Shown here piece after piece: positions 1 through 4,613 of a DNA stretch of 14,088 bases; positions within the stretch are counted from its first letter, which is position 1; every line of letters starts with the position of its first letter. Made by a program: the position numbers and the translations under genes. The DNA lies in the NCBI GenBank assembly GCA_022574265.1, contig JACZSI010000031.1, positions 1 to 14,088 on the forward strand, given 5' to 3'. The DNA comes from Chloroflexota bacterium (lineage in GTDB: Bacteria; Chloroflexota; Dehalococcoidia; Lucifugimonadales; Australimonadaceae). The notes beneath the pieces are model-generated. The model saw only the letters and a list, made by a program, of their open reading frames with translations, did not search any database and was not told where the DNA came from.

Positions 1-668
1 CCGAGGCGGCGATCGCCGCGGTGGATGCGGGCGCCGACTCGATCGGGCTCGTGTTCGTCCCGGCGGCGCGGCGCTGCCTGAGCATCGAGGCCGCCGAGGC
101 GCTGCTGGGCGAGGTGCGGGCGCACGCGGGCGAGCGGATGCCCGAGGTCGTGGGGCTGTTCGCGGACCAGCCGGAGGACGACGTGAAGCGGCACATCGAG
201 CGCCTCGGCCTCGATGCCGTCCAGCTCTGCGGCGCCGAGGGGGTGGGCTATGCCAAGGCCTTGGGTGTCTCCATCTACAAGGTGATCGCGATCGACCCGG
301 AGGTGCCCATCGGCGCGCAGATGCCGAAGATCATGGTGCTCCAGCAGCGGCATACGATGGCTGGGCACCGCATCGTCATCGACACGAAGGTAGCGGGGGA
401 GTACGGCGGCACGGGGGCGCGGTTCGACTGGACCCTCGCGGAGGAGCTGGCCAGGACCTTCGAGATGAACCTCGCCGGCGGGCTGACGCCGGAGAACGTG
501 GGCGAGGCGGTCCGGAGCGTGCGGCCTTGGGGCGTGGACACCTCGAGCGGCGTCGAGACGGACGGCGAGAAGGACGTCGAGCGGGTGCGGGCCTTCGTCC
601 GGGCGGTGCGCGAGGCGGACGAGGCGTTGGCACCGCGTGGCCTGCGCCGGCTGTTCAGGAGGAGATAG
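1..668 (+). CDS. trpF: Phosphoribosylanthranilate isomerase (TrpF), 5'-truncated by window edge
   Basis: TrpF is a (beta/alpha)8-barrel enzyme that converts N-(5-phosphoribosyl)anthranilate to CdRP in tryptophan synthesis. The frame is open from base 3, so the start codon and the N-terminal KICG motif with the catalytic Cys lie upstream of the window; a GTG at 21 is internal. Visible family motifs are DAGADSIGLVF near the left edge, VIDT with the likely catalytic Asp at 381-383, the glycine loop GEYGGTGARFDW, the phosphate-binding NLAGGLTPENV, and GVDTSSGVE followed by DGEKD. The usual QLHG motif reads QLCG here (Cys codon 228-230). A basic C-terminal tail (RGLRRLFRRR) extends past the barrel. 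The stop is TAG at 666-668, one base before the next GTG, and the next gene's ribosome binding site lies inside the trpF end, so the genes are probably co-transcribed. The family call is secure. Confidence 0.93.
   Translation, partial: EAAIAAVDAGADSIGLVFVPAARRCLSIEAAEALLGEVRAHAGERMPEVVGLFADQPEDDVKRHIERLGLDAVQLCGAEGVGYAKALGVSIYKVIAIDPEVPIGAQMPKIMVLQQRHTMAGHRIVIDTKVAGEYGGTGARFDWTLAEELARTFEMNLAGGLTPENVGEAVRSVRPWGVDTSSGVETDGEKDVERVRAFVRAVREADEALAPRGLRRLFRRR
657..664 (+). promoter_or_regulatory. Strong Shine-Dalgarno for the GTG start at 670
   Basis: AGGAGGAG lies inside the last codons of trpF, with the AGGAGG core ending 7 bases before the GTG at 670. This is one of the best ribosome binding sites in the window. 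It supports both the GTG start and the reality of the small downstream gene. Confidence 0.75.
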
Positions 669-669
669 C

Positions 670-1065
670 GTGGCCACGAAGCGCTCGGGCTCCCGGGCGA
701 GGCGAGCGGCGTTGCGGGCGAATTCGCGGCTCAACTCGCGGGCGGACCGCTCGGGTTCACGAGCGGAGAGCTCAGGCTTGGGGGCGAGGCCCGCGCCGCC
801 CGCCGCCCGCACCGCGAGTGCCGCCGGTCCGGCGGTGGCCCGCTGGCTGGCGGCCGTCCTGATCCACACCATCCTCGGTGCGGTGATCGGCACGCTCCTG
901 GGCGTCGCGGCGGGTGGCGTCTACGGCGTCTTCAACGAAGGCTTCTTCGGGAGCATAGCCGGTGTCTTCTCGGGTGGCTTTCTGGGCATCCAAGTCGGTG
1001 CGGGGATAGGGGGGCTGGTGGGCGCCACCCGCGGGCTCTTGGATGCTCGGATGAGGGGGAGGTAG
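670..1065 (+). CDS. Small glycine-zipper membrane protein, function unknown
   Basis: This encodes a 131-residue protein that I cannot assign to a named family. The GTG start at 670 was chosen because AGGAGGAG sits at the right distance and because the gene fits between trpF and trpB with gaps of 1 and 2 bases. Residues 1-55 are low-complexity, Arg/Ser/Ala-rich and probably disordered; RSGSRA occurs twice (residues 5-10 and 27-32), encoded by imperfect DNA repeats at 682-699 and 748-765. Residues 58-85 and 92-121 are two hydrophobic, Gly-rich segments with small-residue spacing (GVAAGGVYG, GGFLG, GAGIGG) typical of glycine-zipper helices that pack or oligomerise in membranes. A basic end (DARMRGR) follows. 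It is a probable inner-membrane protein with a cationic cytoplasmic N-terminus. Position suggests co-expression with tryptophan genes, but nothing in the sequence links it to that pathway. Confidence 0.72.
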   Translation: MATKRSGSRARRAALRANSRLNSRADRSGSRAESSGLGARPAPPAARTASAAGPAVARWLAAVLIHTILGAVIGTLLGVAAGGVYGVFNEGFFGSIAGVFSGGFLGIQVGAGIGGLVGATRGLLDARMRGR

Positions 1066-1067
1066 CC

Positions 1068-2273
1068 GTGGCGACGACGAGAAGCGAGCTGCCCGATGCC
1101 AACGGCCGCTTCGGCGACTTCGGTGGCCGGTTCGTCCCCGAGACGCTGATGGGCGCCCTCGGGGAGCTGACGGAGGCGTACGTGGCAGCGCGCGACGACG
1201 ACGGCTTCCAGGGCGAGCTCGCCTCGCTGCTGAAGACCTTCGCGGGCCGCCCGACGCCGCTGTACCACGCGATGCGCCTGACGGCGCACGCAGGTGGGGC
1301 TCAGGTCTACCTGAAGCGCGAGGACCTGGCGCACACGGGCGCGCACAAGATCAACAACGCGCTGGGCCAGGCGCTGCTCGCCAAACGCATGGGCAAGCGG
1401 CGCATCGTGGCGGAGACGGGCGCGGGGATGCACGGCGTGGCCGCGGCGACGGTGTGCGCGATGCTGGGCATGGAGTGCGTGGTGTACATGGGCACGGAGG
1501 ACATGCGGCGTCAGGAGCCGAACGTCTACCGGATGCGGATACTCGGCGCCGAGGTCCGGCCGGTGACGGCGGGAGCACGCACGCTCAAAGAGGCGGTGAG
1601 CGAGACCATCCGCGATTGGGTCACGAACGTCGCCGACACGCACTACATCATCGGCAGCGTGGTCGGCCCGCACCCCTACCCGATGATGGTGCGCGACTTC
1701 CAGACGGTGATCGGCCGCGAGGCGCGCGAGCAGATGCTGGAAGCGACGGGGGCCCTGCCCGGCTACGCCGTGGCGTGCGTTGGCGGCGGCTCCAACTCCA
1801 TCGGCCTTTTCGTGCCGTTCATCGACGACCAGGACGTCAGGCTGATCGGCGTGGAGGCAGGCGGCGAGGGGATCGAGACCGGACGGCACGCCGCGAGCAT
1901 CGGCGGCGGGCGGGTGGGCGTGCTGCACGGCTCCAAGTCATACGTCATCCAGTCGGACGACGGGCAGATCCTCGACACGCACAGCATCTCGGCGGGCCTC
2001 GACTATCCGGGGGTCGGCCCGGAGCACGCGTGGCTCATGGAGCGGGGGCGGGCCGAGTACGTGTCGGTGAACGACCCGGAAGCGCTCGCGGCGTTCAAGC
2101 TGACCTCCGAGCTGGAGGGGATCATCCCGGCGCTGGAGTCCGCCCATGCGATCGCCTACGTTCTCGATACGCTGGCGCCGGCGCTCTCGCCCGAGCAGAC
2201 GGTGCTCGTCTGCCTGAGCGGCCGTGGGGACAAGGACATGGGAACGGTCATGGAGGCGGACGAGGCGCGTTGA
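1068..2273 (+). CDS. trpB: Tryptophan synthase beta chain (TrpB)
   Basis: TrpB is the PLP-dependent beta subunit that condenses indole with L-serine to make tryptophan, normally in an alpha2-beta2 complex with TrpA. The 401-residue length is normal. Visible residues are FGDFGGRFVPETL at the N-terminus, the PLP lysine K94 in HTGAHKINN, catalytic E116 in AETGAG, the phosphate loop GGGSN (239-243), GVEAGGEGIETG, D312 in SISAGLDYPGVG, E357 in IPALES, and S384 in LSGRGDKD. These match E. coli/Salmonella numbering with an offset of 7. Residue 121 is Met where Gln (Q114) is usual, so the motif reads ETGAGMHG. It has the features of classical TrpB1 rather than the longer TrpB2. The GTG start at 1068 follows GGGGGAGG (1055-1062). 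No trpA follows; the stop overlaps the probable nuo promoter. Confidence 0.97.
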   Translation: MATTRSELPDANGRFGDFGGRFVPETLMGALGELTEAYVAARDDDGFQGELASLLKTFAGRPTPLYHAMRLTAHAGGAQVYLKREDLAHTGAHKINNALGQALLAKRMGKRRIVAETGAGMHGVAAATVCAMLGMECVVYMGTEDMRRQEPNVYRMRILGAEVRPVTAGARTLKEAVSETIRDWVTNVADTHYIIGSVVGPHPYPMMVRDFQTVIGREAREQMLEATGALPGYAVACVGGGSNSIGLFVPFIDDQDVRLIGVEAGGEGIETGRHAASIGGGRVGVLHGSKSYVIQSDDGQILDTHSISAGLDYPGVGPEHAWLMERGRAEYVSVNDPEALAAFKLTSELEGIIPALESAHAIAYVLDTLAPALSPEQTVLVCLSGRGDKDMGTVMEADEAR

Positions 2274-2299
2274 CACCGGCGCGGCGCGGCGTGGATGAT
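2270..2299 (+). promoter_or_regulatory. Probable sigma-70-type promoter of the nuo operon
   Basis: TTGACA at 2270-2275 is a perfect -35 hexamer in otherwise very GC-rich DNA and overlaps the trpB TGA stop. After 18 bases comes GATGAT at 2294-2299, which matches 4 of 6 positions of TATAAT. Transcription would start near 2305-2308, giving a leader of about 60 bases before nuoA. The only sizeable intergenic gap before the long operon lies exactly here, which supports the assignment. No operator palindrome is obvious. Confidence 0.55.
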
Positions 2300-2356
2300 A
2301 GGCCCCCGCCCCGACCAACCCGATCCCGGTATCGCGAGGCTGAATGCCCCCTGCCC

Positions 2357-2360
2357 GAGG
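2357..2360 (+). promoter_or_regulatory. Ribosome binding site deciding the nuoA start
   Basis: GAGG sits 6 bases before the ATG at 2367. The alternative upstream ATG at 2295 lies inside the proposed -10 box, has no ribosome binding site, and would add a Pro/Arg-rich leader foreign to NuoA, so 2367 is preferred. Confidence 0.6.
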
Positions 2361-2366
2361 TGCCCG

Positions 2367-2738
2367 ATGCCCCCTGTAGGCTACGCCGTCGATTGGACCG
2401 CCATCGTGCTCGCGATCGTCGTCGGCGTGGCCGCGCTTGGCGCGATGCTCGCCGTGGCCAAGGTCCTCGCCCCCCGGCGCCCGTCCGCGGCGAAGGCCAT
2501 CCCGTACGAGTCGGGCATCGTGCCGACGCCGCTCAACTGGACGCAGTTCAACATCCGCTACTACGTGTTCGCGATCCTGTTCCTCATCTTCGACGTGGAG
2601 GCCGTGTTCCTGTTCCCCTGGGCGCTCGTTTTCCTGGAGACGGCGGCGTACGTGTTCTACGCCATGATGCTGTTCATCGCGGTCCTGCTGTTCGGGGTCG
2701 CCTACGCTTGGCGCAAGGGGGTGCTTGAATGGCGGTAG
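2367..2738 (+). CDS. nuoA: NADH-quinone oxidoreductase subunit A
   Basis: NuoA is a small membrane subunit of complex I (ND3 family) that lies beside NuoH and NuoJ near the quinone tunnel. The 123 residues match the usual length. Three membrane helices are visible: about 8-32, 63-84 and 90-113. The ND3 loop reads PYESG (46-50), with Ser where many members have Cys, followed by NIRYYVFAILFLIFDVEAVFL-type sequence in which the acidic pair D76 and E78 is kept. The gene opens the operon after the likely promoter. Its last 10 bases overlap the start of nuoB, so the two are probably translationally coupled. Confidence 0.95.
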   Translation: MPPVGYAVDWTAIVLAIVVGVAALGAMLAVAKVLAPRRPSAAKAIPYESGIVPTPLNWTQFNIRYYVFAILFLIFDVEAVFLFPWALVFLETAAYVFYAMMLFIAVLLFGVAYAWRKGVLEWR

Positions 2739-3376
2739 ACGAGCCACAGCCCGAGGCGCTGCCGCTGTTCGTCCCGGTCGAGTGGAAGGACAGGCCGAAG
2801 GAGGGGCGCTACTTCGATTCGCCCGAGCAGGCGGGCATCTCGACGGGCAAGGGCAACCGGCCGGCGCCCAACCTGCTGCCGAGCGCCACGCCCGGCGTGA
2901 TCACGGCGAAGCTGGACCAGCTGGCGGCGCTCGGCCGCGCCAACTCGCTGTGGACGCTGACCTTCGGTCTCGCATGCTGCGCGATCGAGATGATCTCGAC
3001 GCACATGGCACACCACGACCTCGACCGCTTCGGCGTGGTGACGTGGCCGTCGCCGCGCCAATCGGACGTGATGATCGTCGCGGGCACCGTGGTCAAGAAG
3101 ATGGCGGACCCGATCCGGCTGCTGTACGAGCAGATGCCGGACCCCAAGTGGGTGATCGCGATGGGCACGTGCGCGACCTCCGGCGGGCCGTACTTCCGCT
3201 CCTACAGCGTGGTGATGGGCGTCGACCACATCGTGCCGGTCGACGTGTACGTGCCCGGCTGCCCGCCACGGCCCGAAGCGCTGATGGACGGCATCCTCAA
3301 GCTGCAGGACAAGATCAAGCGCGACGCTCGGGAGGGCCCGAGCAAGACCGCGCGGCCCGGTGAAGGCGATGGCTGA
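2729..3376 (+). CDS. nuoB: NADH-quinone oxidoreductase subunit B
   Basis: NuoB (PSST/Nqo6 family) is a peripheral-arm subunit that carries the terminal [4Fe-4S] cluster N2, which passes electrons to quinone. The 215-residue protein contains the four expected cluster ligands: the tandem pair C83-C84 in GLACCAIEM, C148 in MGTCATSGG, and C178 in PGCPPRPEAL. SPRQSD and MIVAGTV are also standard for the family. The roughly 45-residue N-terminal lead, rich in Pro and charge, and the basic C-terminal tail look variable. The ATG at 2729 overlaps nuoA by 10 bases, and the 3' end overlaps nuoC by 8 bases if the ATG at 3369 is used. The quinone site is formed with NuoD and NuoH from this operon. Confidence 0.97.
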   Translation: MAVDEPQPEALPLFVPVEWKDRPKEGRYFDSPEQAGISTGKGNRPAPNLLPSATPGVITAKLDQLAALGRANSLWTLTFGLACCAIEMISTHMAHHDLDRFGVVTWPSPRQSDVMIVAGTVVKKMADPIRLLYEQMPDPKWVIAMGTCATSGGPYFRSYSVVMGVDHIVPVDVYVPGCPPRPEALMDGILKLQDKIKRDAREGPSKTARPGEGDG

Positions 3377-3929
3377 GACGCCTGAGCAGCCGGACGCGGA
3401 GCAGCCGAAAGCCGATGCGCCGCCCGCGCGCCGCGGTCCGCCGGTGGAGGTGGCGGAGGAGGTGCTGGACGCCCGCGGCGAGGAGACGGCCGCGCTGCTC
3501 AAGCGCGTGGTCGCGACGTACGTCGTCGACTCGGGAGGCCGCGGCGACATACCGTGGGTGCGCGTGGCGCCCGAGAACCTGGTCGAGTCGGCACGCCGCT
3601 GCCGCGACGACGGGCAGCTCGGCATGGACCTGCTGCACTGCCTGCTGGCGGTCGACTACGTGGAGCGCATCGAGCTCGACTACATCCTGTTCTCGTTGGG
3701 GAGGGACCGCAAGGCGATCTTGAAGGTCGATCTGCCGCCGGACGAGCCGACGATCGAGACGGTCGGCGGGCTGTGGGAGGCGGCGAACTGGTACGAGCGC
3801 GAGACGCATGATCTGTTCGGCGTGGTGTTCACGGGCAACCCGGACCTCTCGCCGCTGCTGCTGTACGAGGGCTTCGAGGGGCACCCGGGGCTGAAGAGCT
3901 TCCCGCTGCACGACTACAAGGAGTGGTGA
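3369..3929 (+). CDS. nuoC: NADH-quinone oxidoreductase subunit C
   Basis: NuoC is the 30-kDa peripheral-arm subunit, which binds NuoD and carries no cofactor. It is a stand-alone gene here rather than a nuoCD fusion. With ATG 3369 the protein has 186 residues; an in-frame GTG at 3360 would add three and cannot be excluded, since neither has a convincing ribosome binding site. The first 30 residues are Pro/Glu-rich and probably disordered. The signature is WYERETHDLFG (141-151), followed by V.FTGNPDL and a final LLLYEGFEGHP segment, close to the family pattern ERE..DLFGI.F.GHP...LL...WEGHP. It ends in YKEW at 3929, one base before the hicB-like ATG. The AAGGAG encoded by the last codons serves that foreign neighbour rather than nuoD. 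Confidence 0.94.
   Translation: MAETPEQPDAEQPKADAPPARRGPPVEVAEEVLDARGEETAALLKRVVATYVVDSGGRGDIPWVRVAPENLVESARRCRDDGQLGMDLLHCLLAVDYVERIELDYILFSLGRDRKAILKVDLPPDEPTIETVGGLWEAANWYERETHDLFGVVFTGNPDLSPLLLYEGFEGHPGLKSFPLHDYKEW
3918..3923 (+). promoter_or_regulatory. Shine-Dalgarno for the hicB-like gene
   Basis: AAGGAG is encoded within the final YKEW codons of nuoC and lies 7 bases before the ATG at 3931. It couples the hicB-like gene to the respiratory operon. Confidence 0.65.
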
Positions 3930-3930
3930 G

Positions 3931-4191
3931 ATGGCGCACGAAGTGTCGATCAGATTCAGGGCTGAGATTTTCGAGGAGGGCGACGACTACGTCGCGATCT
4001 GTCCCGAGCTCGACGTTTCCAGCTTCGGAGACTCCGTGGCGGAAGCAGAGGAATCGCTTCGGGAGGCGGTCGAGGCGTTCGTGGAGGGATGCCAGTCGTT
4101 GGGCACGCTGGATGAGATTCTTGAGGCCGCTGGGTTGACCCCCTCTCCTCCCGCGCGGGGAGAGGGTTGGGGTGAGGGGGCAGCAACGTGA
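3931..4191 (+). CDS. Solo HicB-like (HicB-fold antitoxin family) protein with repeat-encoded tail
   Basis: The 86-residue protein begins with a HicB-type fold: strand SIRFRAEIFEEGDDYVAICPELDV (read in pieces at residues 6-29), then a turn S.GDS and the helix AEAEESLREAVEAFVEG (37-53), then LDEILEAAG. This resembles many short, stand-alone HicB family proteins. No C-terminal DNA-binding domain and no neighbouring hicA toxin are present, so a toxin-antitoxin role is not supported. From residue 70 the reading frame enters the left repeat (4139-4180), giving the Pro/Gly/Glu-rich tail TPSPPARGEGWGEG. The native C-terminus was therefore probably replaced by repeat sequence. The gene starts one base after nuoC, and its TGA (4189-4191) overlaps the next GTG as GTGA. 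It is clearly foreign to a nuo operon. The family call is fairly sure; the function is not. Confidence 0.8.
   Translation: MAHEVSIRFRAEIFEEGDDYVAICPELDVSSFGDSVAEAEESLREAVEAFVEGCQSLGTLDEILEAAGLTPSPPARGEGWGEGAAT
4139..4180 (+). repeat. Left copy of palindromic C/G-rich repeat
   Basis: The copy contains a hairpin, CCCTCTCC (4141-4148) pairing with GGAGAGGG (4159-4166), followed by TTGGGGTGAGGGGG. Bases 4158-4178 are the exact reverse complement of 4529-4549 in the right copy (21 of 21). It resembles a widespread class of dispersed intergenic palindromes with a CTCACCCCAACCCTCTCC core; that resemblance is from memory. It encodes the tail of the HicB-like protein. Confidence 0.88.
4157..4180 (+). 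promoter_or_regulatory. G-quadruplex-type motif carrying the DUF559 ribosome binding site
   Basis: Four G-tracts are separated by short loops: GGGG (4157-4160), AGA, GGG (4164-4166), TT, GGGG (4169-4172), TGA, GGGGG (4176-4180). This satisfies the canonical G3+N1-7 quadruplex pattern on the mRNA-sense strand. The final GAGGGGG (4174-4180) is also the only plausible Shine-Dalgarno for the GTG at 4188. Folding of either the quadruplex or the competing hairpin could therefore mask it. The motif is seen directly; the regulatory effect is inferred. Confidence 0.5.
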
Positions 4192-4613
4192 ACCTCCATC
4201 GAGCAGCCCACGAACGAGGGCGCTCGCTACGCCGAAACCAGACTGATGCTGAGCGGAAGCTCTGGGCGCTGCTGAGAGGCCGGCAGATGCACGGAGTTAA
4301 GTTCCGCCGGCAGCACGAGGTGGGCCGGTACATCGTGGACTTCTGCTGCCCAGAGCAGGCGCTCGTGATTGAGCTCGACGGTGGTCATCACGCGCTTCAG
4401 GCCGACAAAGACCAGGAGAGGACTGACTACTTAGCGGAGCATGGATATCGGATGCTCCGCTTCTGGAACAATGAGGTTCAGGCAGAGCCAGATGCAGTGC
4501 TGGAGCGGGTAGTGGCGGTCCTGGGGCTCCCTCACCCCAACCCTCTCCCTGGTCAGGGAGAGGGGGCCGGACGGTATCAGTCCCCCTTCCCCTCGGAGCC
4601 CGCCAGGACATGA
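4188..4613 (+). CDS. DUF559 family protein (Vsr-like, PD-(D/E)XK-fold putative endonuclease)
   Basis: The 141-residue protein is a clear DUF559 member. Residues 8-33 carry the helix RGRSLRRNQTDAERKLWALLR, followed by KFRRQHEVGRYIVDF (38-52), CCPEQALVIELDGGHH (53-68), D.ERTDYLAEHGYRMLRFWNNEV (75-97), and a C-terminal helix to about residue 112. The family is related to the very-short-patch-repair nuclease Vsr; likely metal or active-site residues are D51, E62 and D64 with H67 nearby. No biochemical role is established for the family as a whole, so nicking or repair activity is inferred. Residues 114-126 (LPHPNPLPGQGEG) are encoded by the right repeat and lie outside the domain. The GTG start overlaps the hicB-like stop (GTGA), and the TGA stop overlaps the nuoD ATG (ATGA). 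Rarer codons such as TTA and lower G+C mark it as an insertion. Confidence 0.9.
   Translation: MNLHRAAHERGRSLRRNQTDAERKLWALLRGRQMHGVKFRRQHEVGRYIVDFCCPEQALVIELDGGHHALQADKDQERTDYLAEHGYRMLRFWNNEVQAEPDAVLERVVAVLGLPHPNPLPGQGEGAGRYQSPFPSEPART
4529..4568 (-). repeat. Right, inverted copy of palindromic C/G-rich repeat
   Basis: Bases 4529-4549 are the reverse complement of 4158-4178. An internal hairpin pairs CCCTCTCCCTG (4541-4551) perfectly with CAGGGAGAGGG (4554-4564) around two central bases. The quadruplex pattern lies on the minus strand in this copy. It encodes the DUF559 C-terminal tail and ends about 40 bases before nuoD. Confidence 0.88.

Larger units (their letters stand above)
4139..4568 (+). 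mobile_element. Candidate repeat-bounded DUF559 mobile unit
   Basis: A DUF559 gene is enclosed by two inverted palindromic repeats that share a 21-base perfect core. The unit sits inside an otherwise standard nuo operon, exactly between nuoC/hicB and nuoD. Hand counts of three 60-base lines inside the gene gave about 65, 58 and 53% G+C, against about 65-72% in sampled lines of nuoD and nuoH. Movement as a unit is inferred. No clear target-site duplication was found, and the outer boundaries are uncertain because the hicB-like gene may or may not have arrived with it. Confidence 0.45.

Noticed and set aside
921..1928. Long minus-strand open frame opposite the glycine-zipper gene and trpB
   Set aside because: It is His/Arg/Ala-rich without any recognisable motif and is the GC-driven shadow of the confidently identified trpB. 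Similar minus-strand frames opposite nuoA-nuoN were rejected for the same reason.
2295..2366. Upstream ATG at 2295 as nuoA start
   Set aside because: It lies inside the likely -10 box, lacks a ribosome binding site, and would add a non-homologous Pro/Arg-rich leader.
1454..2728. Long plus-strand frame overlapping trpB and nuoA
   Set aside because: It is an Arg/Gly/Ala-rich out-of-frame reading that spans two real genes and the promoter gap, with no domain features.
4139..4568. CRISPR array or rho-independent terminators
   Set aside because: There are only two copies, in inverted orientation, with a coding sequence between them and no T-runs after the hairpins.
4130..4590. Target-site duplication flanking the DUF559 unit
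   Set aside because: I compared the bases outside both repeats (GGGTTGACC on the left, GGCCGGACGG on the right) and found no matching direct repeat, so classical transposition is not claimed.
3931..4613. Complete HicAB toxin-antitoxin system
   Set aside because: The second gene is DUF559 and not the small dsRBD-fold HicA, and the HicB-like protein has no DNA-binding domain.
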